A stretch of 51,155 bases of DNA, taken from the NCBI GenBank assembly GCA_945861465.1, contig CAMAVB010000020.1, positions 1 to 51,155 of the forward strand, written 5' to 3'. Of the stretch, positions 42,168-50,290 are shown piece after piece. Each line of letters starts with the position of its first letter. Within the stretch, counting starts at the first letter, position 1. This DNA comes from Candidatus Kuenenia stuttgartensis (GTDB lineage: Bacteria > Planctomycetota > Planctomycetia > Planctomycetales > Planctomycetaceae). The position numbers were made by a program, and so were the translations under genes. The notes under the pieces were generated by a model, which was not told where the DNA came from, ran no database searches, and worked only from the letters and a program-made list of their open reading frames with translations.

Positions 42168-44267
42168 ATGACTGATCCCGCGACATCCGATATTCCCGAA
42201 TTTCTGCGATCGCTGAATCCACAACAGCGATCCGCCGTCATGCATGGCAATGCACCGTTATTGATCATTGCGGGAGCTGGCACGGGAAAGACCACCACGC
42301 TGGCCCATCGAGTCGCGTGGCAGATCGTGTCCGGGACCGACCCGTCGCGGTTGCTCCTGCTCACCTTTACGCGGCGAGCTGCCGCAGAAATGTTGCGGCG
42401 AGTCGAACAGATTCTCGTGCAGCTCGATCCTTCAACCGTCAAGGATCCAAAGGTTTGTCAGCGATCTTCGATTCGACGTATCGCGGGAGGCACGTTTCAC
42501 TCCGTCGCCACGAACGTGCTGCGCAGGTACGGAAACCTGATTGGGCTGCATCCGGATTTTACGATCCTGGATCGCAGCGATTCCGAAGACCTGATGAACG
42601 TGGTGCGGTCGAAGCTCAATCTGCCGAAATCAGACAGCCGCTTTCCTTTGAAATCGACCTGCCTCGACATCTACAGCCGCTGCGTGAACACTCAGAAGTC
42701 GCTGGAGATTGTGCTGAAGAAGTATTTCCCGTGGTGCCTGGAACATCAGGAGCGTCTGGGCGAACTCTTTACGGATTACACGACCACCAAAGAGCAACAG
42801 CGCGTGCTGGACTTTGACGACCTGCTGTTGTTCTGGAATGCGCTCGCCGAGAACGCCGATGGCGGGCAGATGCTGCGGCAGCAGTTTCAGAACGTCATGG
42901 TCGATGAGTATCAGGACACCAACATCCTGCAGGCTCAGATTCTGAAAAACATCTGCCCCGATGGAAAAGGGCTGACTGCAGTCGGCGACGATGCGCAGTC
43001 GATTTACTCCTTTCGCGCGGCGACCGTGCGCAATATCCTGGACTTTCCCGACGAGTATCCTGGCACGGTCCTGATTCCGCTCGAACAGAATTATCGCAGC
43101 ACGCAGAAAATTCTGGATGCCACCAATCGAGTGATCGGAGAAGCGGAAGAGCGGCACTCCAAGGAACTCTGGTCATCGCGTGGCGACGGTGCCATGCCGG
43201 TGCTGGTCACGTGCAGTGATGAGGACGCTCAGACGACATACGTGATTGATCAGATTCTGGACCGGCGGGAGAAGGGAATCCCCTTGAAGCAGCAGGCCGT
43301 GCTGTTTCGAGCGTCGCATCACAGCATGGCTCTGGAAGCGGAACTGGGACGTCGCAATGTGCCGTTTGTGAAATACGGTGGTCTGCGGTTTCTGGAGACG
43401 GCACATGTGCGTGATCTGATGTCGTTTCTGCGGCTGGCGGAAAATCCCCTGGATTCCGTCGCCGGTTTTCGAGTCCTCGTGCTGTTGCCTGGCATTGGTC
43501 ATGTGAAAGCCGCGACGTTGCTGGATTCACTCCGCGACGCCGGCGGCCACTTTGACACGTGGTCATCCTGGACGCCTCCGACAGCGCTGCGAGACGACTG
43601 GCCGAAGCTCATTCGACTGTTGCAGGACATGGAACAGCGGGCTGAATCTGACGCAGGAGTTGCCACGGACATTCATGCGACCCGATTATTTTATGCGCCC
43701 TTGCTGGAAACGAAGTACGACAACGTGAAGGCTCGACTGAATGACCTGATCCAGCTCGAAGCCATCGCCGCACGATATCAAAACCGGACAGATTTTCTGG
43801 CGGAGATGACTTTAGATCCGCCGAGTTCCACACAGGAACTTCCTGCCGATCCGTTTCTGGACGAGGATTACCTGATTCTCAGCACGATCCATTCGGCAAA
43901 GGGCCTGGAATGGGATTCGGTATTCGTGATCCATGCGGCTGACGGCAATATCCCGTCCGACATGGCCACCGGCAGTCCGGAAGAAATCGAAGAGGAACGC
44001 CGCCTGTTTTACGTCGCGATGACACGGGCAAAGAATCATCTGAGCGTCGTGCGGCCCGAGCGATATTACTTCCACAACCGTCGCAAGAGCGACCAGCATT
44101 CGCTCAGCAAAATCACCCGATTTCTGCCAACGCACATCCAGGCATTGTTTGATCGCCAGTCCCAGGGCATGACGTACGGTTCCGGTTATGGGGGCACTGG
44201 CCAAAGCGGCCTGATCCAGAGTGATACTTCGGAGATCCGGAAGAGAATCTCGAAGCTATGGGGATAA
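42168..44267 (+). CDS. UvrD/Rep-family superfamily 1 DNA helicase
   Basis: A protein of 699 residues with the SF1A motifs: Q-motif SLNPQQRSAVMHG, Walker A GAGTGKTT with K41, motif Ia TFTRRAAAEM, motif II VDEYQDTN with D246 and E247, motif III VGDDAQSIYSFRAA, motif IV LEQNYRSTQKIL, motif V STIHSAKGLEWDSVFV and motif VI RRLFYVAMTRAKNHL. It unwinds DNA 3' to 5' using ATP, in repair or replication restart. It is near the usual UvrD/PcrA length. The extra segment between Ia and the GTFHSV motif is somewhat long. It is not obviously linked to its neighbours. A close specific name (uvrD, pcrA, rep) cannot be chosen. Confidence 0.93.
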   Translation: MTDPATSDIPEFLRSLNPQQRSAVMHGNAPLLIIAGAGTGKTTTLAHRVAWQIVSGTDPSRLLLLTFTRRAAAEMLRRVEQILVQLDPSTVKDPKVCQRSSIRRIAGGTFHSVATNVLRRYGNLIGLHPDFTILDRSDSEDLMNVVRSKLNLPKSDSRFPLKSTCLDIYSRCVNTQKSLEIVLKKYFPWCLEHQERLGELFTDYTTTKEQQRVLDFDDLLLFWNALAENADGGQMLRQQFQNVMVDEYQDTNILQAQILKNICPDGKGLTAVGDDAQSIYSFRAATVRNILDFPDEYPGTVLIPLEQNYRSTQKILDATNRVIGEAEERHSKELWSSRGDGAMPVLVTCSDEDAQTTYVIDQILDRREKGIPLKQQAVLFRASHHSMALEAELGRRNVPFVKYGGLRFLETAHVRDLMSFLRLAENPLDSVAGFRVLVLLPGIGHVKAATLLDSLRDAGGHFDTWSSWTPPTALRDDWPKLIRLLQDMEQRAESDAGVATDIHATRLFYAPLLETKYDNVKARLNDLIQLEAIAARYQNRTDFLAEMTLDPPSSTQELPADPFLDEDYLILSTIHSAKGLEWDSVFVIHAADGNIPSDMATGSPEEIEEERRLFYVAMTRAKNHLSVVRPERYYFHNRRKSDQHSLSKITRFLPTHIQALFDRQSQGMTYGSGYGGTGQSGLIQSDTSEIRKRISKLWG

Positions 44268-44290
44268 ATCGACATACGTTGAGTTCCGCG

Positions 44291-44313
44291 TAGGATGGAC
44301 ATTCTTGTCCGTC
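44291..44313. repeat. GGATGGACATTCTTGTCC hairpin
   Basis: GTAGGATGGACATTCTTGTC followed by CGTC, an inverted relative of the 7378 repeat. It starts 24 bp after the helicase stop. Confidence 0.5.
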
Positions 44314-44323
44314 TCTAAACCGG

Positions 44324-44453
44324 TAAGCACTGGTGCATAAGTAAGTTGGCACAAATCGTTTAACGGCGAGCCGTAGGCGTAGGCGAATCCAGCGTGCTTC
44401 CGCCTACGCCTACGGCTCGCCGTTAAACTAAAAAACTTCTGCACCAATGCTTA
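44324..44453. repeat. TAAGCACTGGTGCA palindrome (copy 3 of 3, inverted)
   Basis: The same element as 6013 and 40543 in the opposite orientation: TAAGCACTGGTGCATAAGTA ... AAAAAACTTCTGCACCAATG. Its central arms are nearly perfect. Confidence 0.85.
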
Positions 44454-44553
44454 TTTCCTTGTTTCAAGCCCGTATTGACTCATTTGTCAGAACTGCGGGA
44501 TACTACGCCAGTCAGAGCTCGCCGACTCCGCAGGTGCGAATCAAGGACCGAAT

Positions 44554-45459
44554 ATGTCTGCCGTCTTGTCACCCGTGAAAACCACAGCCACACTTCAGGC
44601 GGAAATCTGTCCGGCGTGCGGCGCATCATCGACTCAGGCTGGTCACGCCTGGAAATTCGTCAATGCGCGTGGCGAGACCGAATGGCTGCGTTGCAACTGC
44701 TGCCGGTCCTACTTCATGGACCGCGGTTACAGTCTGGAAAACGAAGTCAGCCATACTCAGACGATGACATGGGGCGACACAGAACACGGCGCGCAGCTGA
44801 ACACGTTTAAGCAGCGGATGTACAAGTCGATTCTCGGACAACTGCAGAAGCACGTGCAGCCGGAGGGAAAATCACTGCTGGATGTCGGCTGTTCCTACGG
44901 CGGTTTCATGGAAGCCGCGAAGGATACTGGTTTCAGCGTCTGCGGTTTCGATATTGTTCCGCAGGCGGTCGACTTCGTAAAAGCGCACGGCCTGTCGGCG
45001 GAATGCTGCGGACAGATTCGCGATTTTCGAGGATCCACCAGGACGTTTGACGTTATTACCGTGCTGGATGCCAATATCTACTGGCCGGATCAGGCCTCAG
45101 AACTGAGCGACATTCGCAATCGCCTGAACGACGGCGGTTTGCTCGTGATGCGTGTCGTGGACAAGTCATGGCTGGCAACGGTTGGAGCGGGATTGCAGAG
45201 AATATCGCCTGAACGAGGCCGAAAAGTGCTGCAGCGTGCGGTCAACGATCACCGATTTTCGATGCCGATCGGCAGTCTGCTGGGACTTCTCAGGAAGACG
45301 GGCTTCCACGTCATCAGTGCGTCACCGAAAGGGGCCGTCCACAGCGACGATACCAGTCTGACGGTCAAAATGGCGTTTGGATTCGGCATTGCACTCTGGC
45401 AGACGATGGGCGTGTTCCTTGCACCTGGCGCGGTGGTGATTGCGGAGAGATCCTCGTGA
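44554..45459 (+). CDS. Class I SAM-dependent methyltransferase with N-terminal zinc-binding segment
   Basis: A protein of 301 residues. The first 60 residues carry a zinc-ribbon-like pair (CPACGAS ... LRCNCCRSYF). Then comes a Rossmann methyltransferase: LLDVGCSYGGFMEAAKDTGF (motif I), VCGFDIVPQAVDFV, FDVITVLDANIYWPDQASEL and LNDGGLLVMRVVDKSW. The pattern resembles methyltransferases of sugar or natural-product methylation with a C-terminal extension. The substrate is unknown. AAGGA lies before the ATG. It stands alone; the next repeat begins 32 bp after the stop. Confidence 0.85.
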   Translation: MSAVLSPVKTTATLQAEICPACGASSTQAGHAWKFVNARGETEWLRCNCCRSYFMDRGYSLENEVSHTQTMTWGDTEHGAQLNTFKQRMYKSILGQLQKHVQPEGKSLLDVGCSYGGFMEAAKDTGFSVCGFDIVPQAVDFVKAHGLSAECCGQIRDFRGSTRTFDVITVLDANIYWPDQASELSDIRNRLNDGGLLVMRVVDKSWLATVGAGLQRISPERGRKVLQRAVNDHRFSMPIGSLLGLLRKTGFHVISASPKGAVHSDDTSLTVKMAFGFGIALWQTMGVFLAPGAVVIAERSS

Positions 45460-45490
45460 TTTGTCAAGCCAACAAATTGTGGTTGAGTCC

Positions 45491-45567
45491 GTAGGCCGGA
45501 CCAAGCGCAGCGCCGTTCCGGCAGGCTGGCCTGGTGCCGGAACGGCGCTCCGCCTGGTCCGGCCTAC
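45491..45567. repeat. Double-hairpin palindrome, CCGGA stem subfamily
   Basis: GTAGGCCGGACCAAGCGCAG through GGTCCGGCCTAC, as at 42005; the spacer differs. It is followed at once by the conserved 37-mer at 45575. Confidence 0.85.
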
Positions 45568-45574
45568 CCTGTTC

Positions 45575-45610
45575 AGCAAACGTTGCGATTGTTGTTATTC
45601 TGAGAAGATT
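45575..45610. repeat. AGCAAACGTT...TTCTGAGAAGATT conserved element (copy 3 of 3)
   Basis: AGCAAACGTTGCGATTGTTG then TTATTCTGAGAAGATT. Like the 29886 copy, it is preceded by CTGTTC/CTGTTG on the left. Confidence 0.6.
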
Positions 45611-45648
45611 GATCCTGACGAGGAGGAGAGCACCTGGTTGAGCACAAA

Positions 45649-45812
45649 GTAGCCATCACTCTCTGAGTGATGAATTGCGATTGATTGGGAAAAGGCGGAT
45701 CAACCAGAACGCGACTGCCTCAGTGACGCTTGTCTGAACGGGCGAAATGAATCGCATTGCGTCACTCAGAGAGTGACGACTACTTTGGGTTGCGGGCGAA
45801 GCCCGCGCCAAG
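45649..45812. repeat. Large imperfect palindrome plus short hairpin
   Basis: GTAGCCATCACTCTCTGAGT and GATGAATTGCGATT pair with the inverted AATCGCATTGCGTCACTCAG and AGAGTGACGACTAC at 45649-45783. This is followed at 45784 by the GGGTTGCGGGCGAAGCCCGC hairpin. The remaining gap to 45975 shows no gene. Confidence 0.7.
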
Positions 45813-45975
45813 CACAATGCAGGATAGCGGTCGGAAATCCGGCAATTTGTGCCTTTGCGGTGTGAAGTCCGGCAGAAAATGGCGGTGAGACCGGAATTGG
45901 GTTCTCGAAGTGAGAGCCATCTCTCGTAGAGCGATGCAGCATGTACAGCCCGCCAGTCAACGGTACAATTCCAGC

Positions 45976-47133
45976 ATGACTACTGAAACAAAACTCAACA
46001 TCGTCCGCAATCCGACGCGATCCGTTGCGATCGGTGATCGATTTATCGGTGGCGAATCGCCGATTGCCGTACAGAGCATGACCGCCACAAAGACGACGGA
46101 TATTGACGCCACCGTGCGGCAAATTAACGATCTGGTCAGTGCCGGTGCCGATATCGTGCGCGTTGCAATCGACAGCCAGAAAGATGCCGAGGCGCTGATC
46201 GAAATTCGGCGACAGGTGACAGGCAATCTGTCCGTGGACCTGCAGGAGAATTATCGTCTGGCAGAAGTCATCGCGCCGTACATCGACAAGATCCGATACA
46301 ACCCCGGGCACTTGTATCACCACGAAAAGTCCAAGCCGTGGCAGGAAAAGGTGAAGTATCTTGTCCAGGTGGCGCGCGACAATGACTGTGCGATGCGCGT
46401 GGGTGTCAACTGCGGGTCAGTCGATCCCGACGTGAAGTCAAAGTTTGACGAACATGATTCGATCTCGCCCATGCTCGAAAGCGCCTGGGACCACTGTGCG
46501 CTGCTGGATGAACTCGGGTATGAACGGTATTGTGTGTCGCTGAAGGATTCAGATCCTCAGAAAGTGATTGAAGTCAATCGCCGGTTCGCGGAGAAGCGTC
46601 CCGATGTGCCGCTGCATCTGGGAGTCACCGAAGCGGGAATGCCGCCGGACGGCATCATTAAGACCCGAATTGCGTTTGAGCAGCTCATCAGTCGTGGCAT
46701 CGGCGATACGATTCGGGTGTCGCTCACAGTGGCGAATAATCGCAAGGCTGAAGAAATCGTTGCGGGGCGGAAGATTCTTGAGGACATCGCCGCAGGTCGT
46801 GTTCGCAGTTTCGTCGATTACGGTTTGAAGACGCTGAACATCATCAGTTGTCCGAGCTGTTCTCGAGTCGAAAACGAAGCCTTTGTGGACCTCGCCGAAC
46901 AGGTTCGCGAGATGACACGGTACGCCGAAGAGCACAAAATCACGATTGCCGTGATGGGCTGCCGCGTCAACGGGCCTGGCGAAACCGACGACGCCGATCT
47001 CGGCCTGTGGTGCGGCCCGACGCATGTGAACCTCAAACGCGGCAAAGAATCCATCGGCGCATTTCTGTACGACGAGATTCTGCCGAAACTCCGGATTGAA
47101 CTCGATGCGCTGATCGCCAGACAGCGGGTGTAA
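45976..47133 (+). CDS. ispG: 4-hydroxy-3-methylbut-2-en-1-yl diphosphate synthase
   Basis: A protein of 385 residues, the usual length for the single-domain bacterial form. It is an iron-sulfur enzyme of the MEP isoprenoid pathway that reductively converts ME-cPP to HMBPP. Cluster ligands are C292-P-S-C295 and C329 (GCRVNGPGE), with E336 as the fourth ligand. Family segments include [50 protein letters not shown] and [10 protein letters not shown]. The ATG at 45976 is chosen for fit to the family; the frame opens 66 bases earlier without support. Upstream sequence has no clear ribosome binding site. A palindrome follows 20 bp after the stop. Confidence 0.97.
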   Translation: MTTETKLNIVRNPTRSVAIGDRFIGGESPIAVQSMTATKTTDIDATVRQINDLVSAGADIVRVAIDSQKDAEALIEIRRQVTGNLSVDLQENYRLAEVIAPYIDKIRYNPGHLYHHEKSKPWQEKVKYLVQVARDNDCAMRVGVNCGSVDPDVKSKFDEHDSISPMLESAWDHCALLDELGYERYCVSLKDSDPQKVIEVNRRFAEKRPDVPLHLGVTEAGMPPDGIIKTRIAFEQLISRGIGDTIRVSLTVANNRKAEEIVAGRKILEDIAAGRVRSFVDYGLKTLNIISCPSCSRVENEAFVDLAEQVREMTRYAEEHKITIAVMGCRVNGPGETDDADLGLWCGPTHVNLKRGKESIGAFLYDEILPKLRIELDALIARQRV

Positions 47134-47153
47134 ATCGAATTGGGAACCTCAGC

Positions 47154-47232
47154 GTAGGCCGGACCAAGCGAAGTGCCGTTCCGGCACGTGTCTGGCAATT
47201 GCCGGAACGGCGCTTCGCTTGGTCCGGCCTAC
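47154..47232. repeat. Double-hairpin palindrome, CCGGA stem subfamily, after ispG
   Basis: GTAGGCCGGACCAAGCGAAG through GGTCCGGCCTAC, with the same stem and loop as 42005 and 45491. It lies 20 bp downstream of the ispG stop. Confidence 0.85.
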
Positions 47233-47328
47233 GGTTTAAACCCCAAGTCGCTGGCTTGACAGGCCTTCGCCGCACCCTCAGCAGCGACCATAGTCAATGA
47301 CATCGCGAGGTCGCATGGGGCCATCCCG

Positions 47329-49911
47329 CTAATCGCGCATCGACGACTTGCGGCGTTCTTTTGCTTCTCGCAGCATCGTCTGCACCGTTCCAGTTGGTGT
47401 CGTCTGCAACAAACGATCAATTGCCTCGTCAGCAGCTGGCGTATCCAGGTCCGTCAGTAACGCAACCACTCGGCGTGTGGGGACAGCGATATCGTCCAGC
47501 ACATCTTTGACATGGATTTTCTTTACGCCGACTAACCTGCCAGTTGCGACCTCCGCGAGCAATAATTCGTGAATCGCCATCCCCCCGGCAACCAGATTTT
47601 TCTTTGCGTCGTTCACAATTTCATCGTCTCTGGCACCGAGTGCCACAATCCAGTGACGTACCTGAGCGTCATCGATTTTGGTGACGGAGATCTCTGCCAG
47701 CCAAGTGCCGATCAATTTCGTCGAGTCTTCAGGTGTTTCGGCCAGGCGTCGGAAAGCGGAATACGCCGCAGCCGCGTCAGAACCCATCAGATTTTTGAAA
47801 AGGACTGCTGGTGTATCGTGTGTTGGTTCAATTCCGGCCCGCAGATCCCAGAGATAGCAGACTCCGTCATCGGCACCGCTCAGGATCGTCCGATCACGAG
47901 CGCCGAAATCGACTGTGTAGACGCCTTTTTCGTGGTTGTCTGTGCTCCACACCTTCTCTCCAGTGGTAACCTCGAAAACTTTGACGCTGGCCCTGCTGCT
48001 TCCGATGCCAACCCATAAATCGTTGTGGGAAATCTGCAGAGCTCCATAGGAGAACTGGCCGACATCGTTGATCACAGAAATCTGATTCAGATCGCGATCA
48101 AAAAAACGGATCGAACTCGTCATATCAACTGTCGCGATGAACGACTCGTCATGTGACAATTTGACTCCGTACATTCGCGTGTCATCTCTGCCAAGTTTTT
48201 CGCCCTTCATCGCCTCTACCAGATGAGACTTCGTTTCGAGACCTGTATCGCAGTTCCAGACCCGAATGTGCTTGTCCCACCCTGCCGTGATCAGCGTCGT
48301 GCCTGTAGCATCGATATCCATCCCGTAGACTTCAGGATGTTTGACCTGGGTCACTTGTTCGTTCGTTGACAGGTCCCAGACAAAGGCCGCACTTTGTCGA
48401 AATACGGCAGCTGCGATTCTGTTTCCGTTGGAAGAAAAACTCAATGCTTCTACATTCGAATGTGGGTCTTTTCCTTTTAGCCACTTCCAGTTGTGTCGTA
48501 CCTCCGCACTCGCGACATCCCACACGATGACGTGAACGTGATCGTCACTGGCGGCACCGCCTGCCAGAAGGGTGCCGTCATCTGAGAAGACGACTTGCCC
48601 CCAGGTTGCTCCGTCCAGGTGCAGTTTGGTTGTCGTTTCACCGGACGGAAGGTCCACCAGATGAATTTGCTCTTCGTCGTCCGCAAATGCCAGATGTTTA
48701 CCGTCTCCCGACATTGCACAAATCGAACTCGCGCGAACACCGCCCGGGCGCGGTAGCTGCTGGTTGGTGTTCAGATCCCAGCGGCGGACGGTTCCATCCC
48801 AACCTGACCCAAACAACATTCGACTGTCGTCGGTGTATTGAAACGTCCATGGTTTCCAGTCGCTGCCGGTCAGACGAGCGGTCTCCTCCCCGGTCTTTGG
48901 ATCCAGCAACCGAATAGTATTGTCCGGACCAATGGGTGCTCCCACTGCGATCTGATTTCCGTCAGGGCGAAACGCGACGGCCGATGTGTAGCTCTCGGCA
49001 CCGTCAGCCGGAGGAATCACAAATTCCCATTGTTGTTCGCCGGAAGAGACATCGTAGAGTCGCGCAGCGATATCCCGTTCTGTCGCAACGATGTGATGGC
49101 TGTCCGGTGAAAAATCCATCCGAACGATCCGATCTTTACCGGTGATTTCGAGAATCGGAACTCCGGTAGCAGCTTCAAACATCTGAATCGTGTTCGGCTT
49201 TTCACTGTTTACCAACGCAAGAAGCTTGCCGTCTGGTGAGAACTGACCATAGCTGAAGTCACCGCCGAATTTCAGCCGGTCTCTGTCATCGCCGCCGAAA
49301 ACCATTTGGGCTGCTGGCTGGTTCGCTTTTGCATAGATCTCCTGGCCTTCCCGATTGCAGACAATCAATTGTTTGGCGTCGCCCAACGCGATGAGTTTGC
49401 TGTCCGGACTGACGGCGACAGACTTTGACGTCATTCCGTGATCCACGAAGATCTTTTGAGAGTCCCCTATGGCCGGATTCCAGAATGCGATCTGGCCTGG
49501 TCCGGCGCCCGTCACAAATTCGCCTGTTTCGGGAATGATGCCGAGCGGCTGAACGCCGTAGCCAGCGGCCCCAATTCTCACACCGCCATCCTGCAACGCA
49601 GGATTCTTCCGCCAGAGTTCTTTGCCGGTGGCAGCATCCCAGGCAATCAGGCCTTCTGTAGCAAGCAATACGACGGACTTTTCGTCTTTGGAAAGCAGAA
49701 TCTGCGCTGGACTGGAGGGATGTTGAAACCGTTTTGTCCCGAACCGCAACAGTGCTTTCTCAGGCAGCGGATCGCCGAGTGCATCGACTCGAACATCGGA
49801 CGAGGTCTGGGATTTCGCAGACTGCTCTGGCGGCTGAGAAACCGCTGTCACCTGGATGATCGCAAATGAAGCAATGAAAAACGGTGTCCGAAGTGTTTCT
49901 ATGATTTGCAT
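47329..49911 (-). CDS. Exported WD40-repeat protein
   Basis: A protein of 860 residues. A signal-like N-terminus (TPFFIASFAIIQVTAV) is followed by many WD40 repeats (TSKSVAVSPDSKLIALGDAK, SYGQFSPDGKLLALVNSE, EALSFSSNGNRIAAAVF, TTLITAGWDKHIRVWN, YTVDFGARDRTILSGADDG) that fill residues about 60-720. The last ~130 residues are helical (AYSAFRRLAETPEDSTKLIG onward), as in other planctomycete WD40 proteins, and may bind a partner. No catalytic motif was seen. The ATG at 49911 is used; an in-frame TTG 21 nt upstream lacks support. Function unknown. It has no operon partner; the nearest gene on the same strand is the transporter, upstream. Confidence 0.8.
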   Translation of the reverse strand: MQIIETLRTPFFIASFAIIQVTAVSQPPEQSAKSQTSSDVRVDALGDPLPEKALLRFGTKRFQHPSSPAQILLSKDEKSVVLLATEGLIAWDAATGKELWRKNPALQDGGVRIGAAGYGVQPLGIIPETGEFVTGAGPGQIAFWNPAIGDSQKIFVDHGMTSKSVAVSPDSKLIALGDAKQLIVCNREGQEIYAKANQPAAQMVFGGDDRDRLKFGGDFSYGQFSPDGKLLALVNSEKPNTIQMFEAATGVPILEITGKDRIVRMDFSPDSHHIVATERDIAARLYDVSSGEQQWEFVIPPADGAESYTSAVAFRPDGNQIAVGAPIGPDNTIRLLDPKTGEETARLTGSDWKPWTFQYTDDSRMLFGSGWDGTVRRWDLNTNQQLPRPGGVRASSICAMSGDGKHLAFADDEEQIHLVDLPSGETTTKLHLDGATWGQVVFSDDGTLLAGGAASDDHVHVIVWDVASAEVRHNWKWLKGKDPHSNVEALSFSSNGNRIAAAVFRQSAAFVWDLSTNEQVTQVKHPEVYGMDIDATGTTLITAGWDKHIRVWNCDTGLETKSHLVEAMKGEKLGRDDTRMYGVKLSHDESFIATVDMTSSIRFFDRDLNQISVINDVGQFSYGALQISHNDLWVGIGSSRASVKVFEVTTGEKVWSTDNHEKGVYTVDFGARDRTILSGADDGVCYLWDLRAGIEPTHDTPAVLFKNLMGSDAAAAYSAFRRLAETPEDSTKLIGTWLAEISVTKIDDAQVRHWIVALGARDDEIVNDAKKNLVAGGMAIHELLLAEVATGRLVGVKKIHVKDVLDDIAVPTRRVVALLTDLDTPAADEAIDRLLQTTPTGTVQTMLREAKERRKSSMRD

Positions 49912-49983
49912 GTTGGCCGCAAAAACTCGCAAGAGTCACAAAAACAAGAACAGGGTGGAGGGCGGAAACTCGCTACGTGTCGC

Positions 49984-50130
49984 GTAAACGTTCACGCCTC
50001 AGAACGAAACCTGCGCAAGCAACCACAGATAAACACAAATTTACACAGATAGAAATCAACAATCACTCTGTGTTCGTCCGAGTTCATCTGTGGTTTAAAC
50101 TGCCATTCTCGAAATGTCGTGAACGATTAC
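49984..50130. repeat. MITE-like element with GTAAACGTTCACG ends (copy 2 of 2)
   Basis: The same as 2128-2275 with about 85-90% identity by eye, including AGAAATCAACAATCA and CGAAATGTCGTGAACG. The flank 49912-49983 shows nothing else. Confidence 0.75.
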
Positions 50131-50190
50131 CCTTGTAACCTGCGGCTGGCATCTTTTCAACTGTCATTGCGGGCGAATCCTGCGCACTTC

Positions 50191-50290
50191 CGACCGGCGC
50201 AGAAATCACTGTCGTCTGCTGGACGTGGGGCACGTTTTTAACGTGCCGGGCACGATGGAATCGTGCCCCACGGATTTCTGTCTCAGTCCT
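50191..50290. repeat. GGCACG double-hairpin element, full copy ending at a stop codon
   Basis: The 20390-20490 element in inverted orientation: CGACCGGCGCAGAAATCACT at the left, and GGATTTCTGTCTCAGTCCTT at the right. The right end abuts the TGA of the EamA gene (50291-50293, complement strand). Confidence 0.85.
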
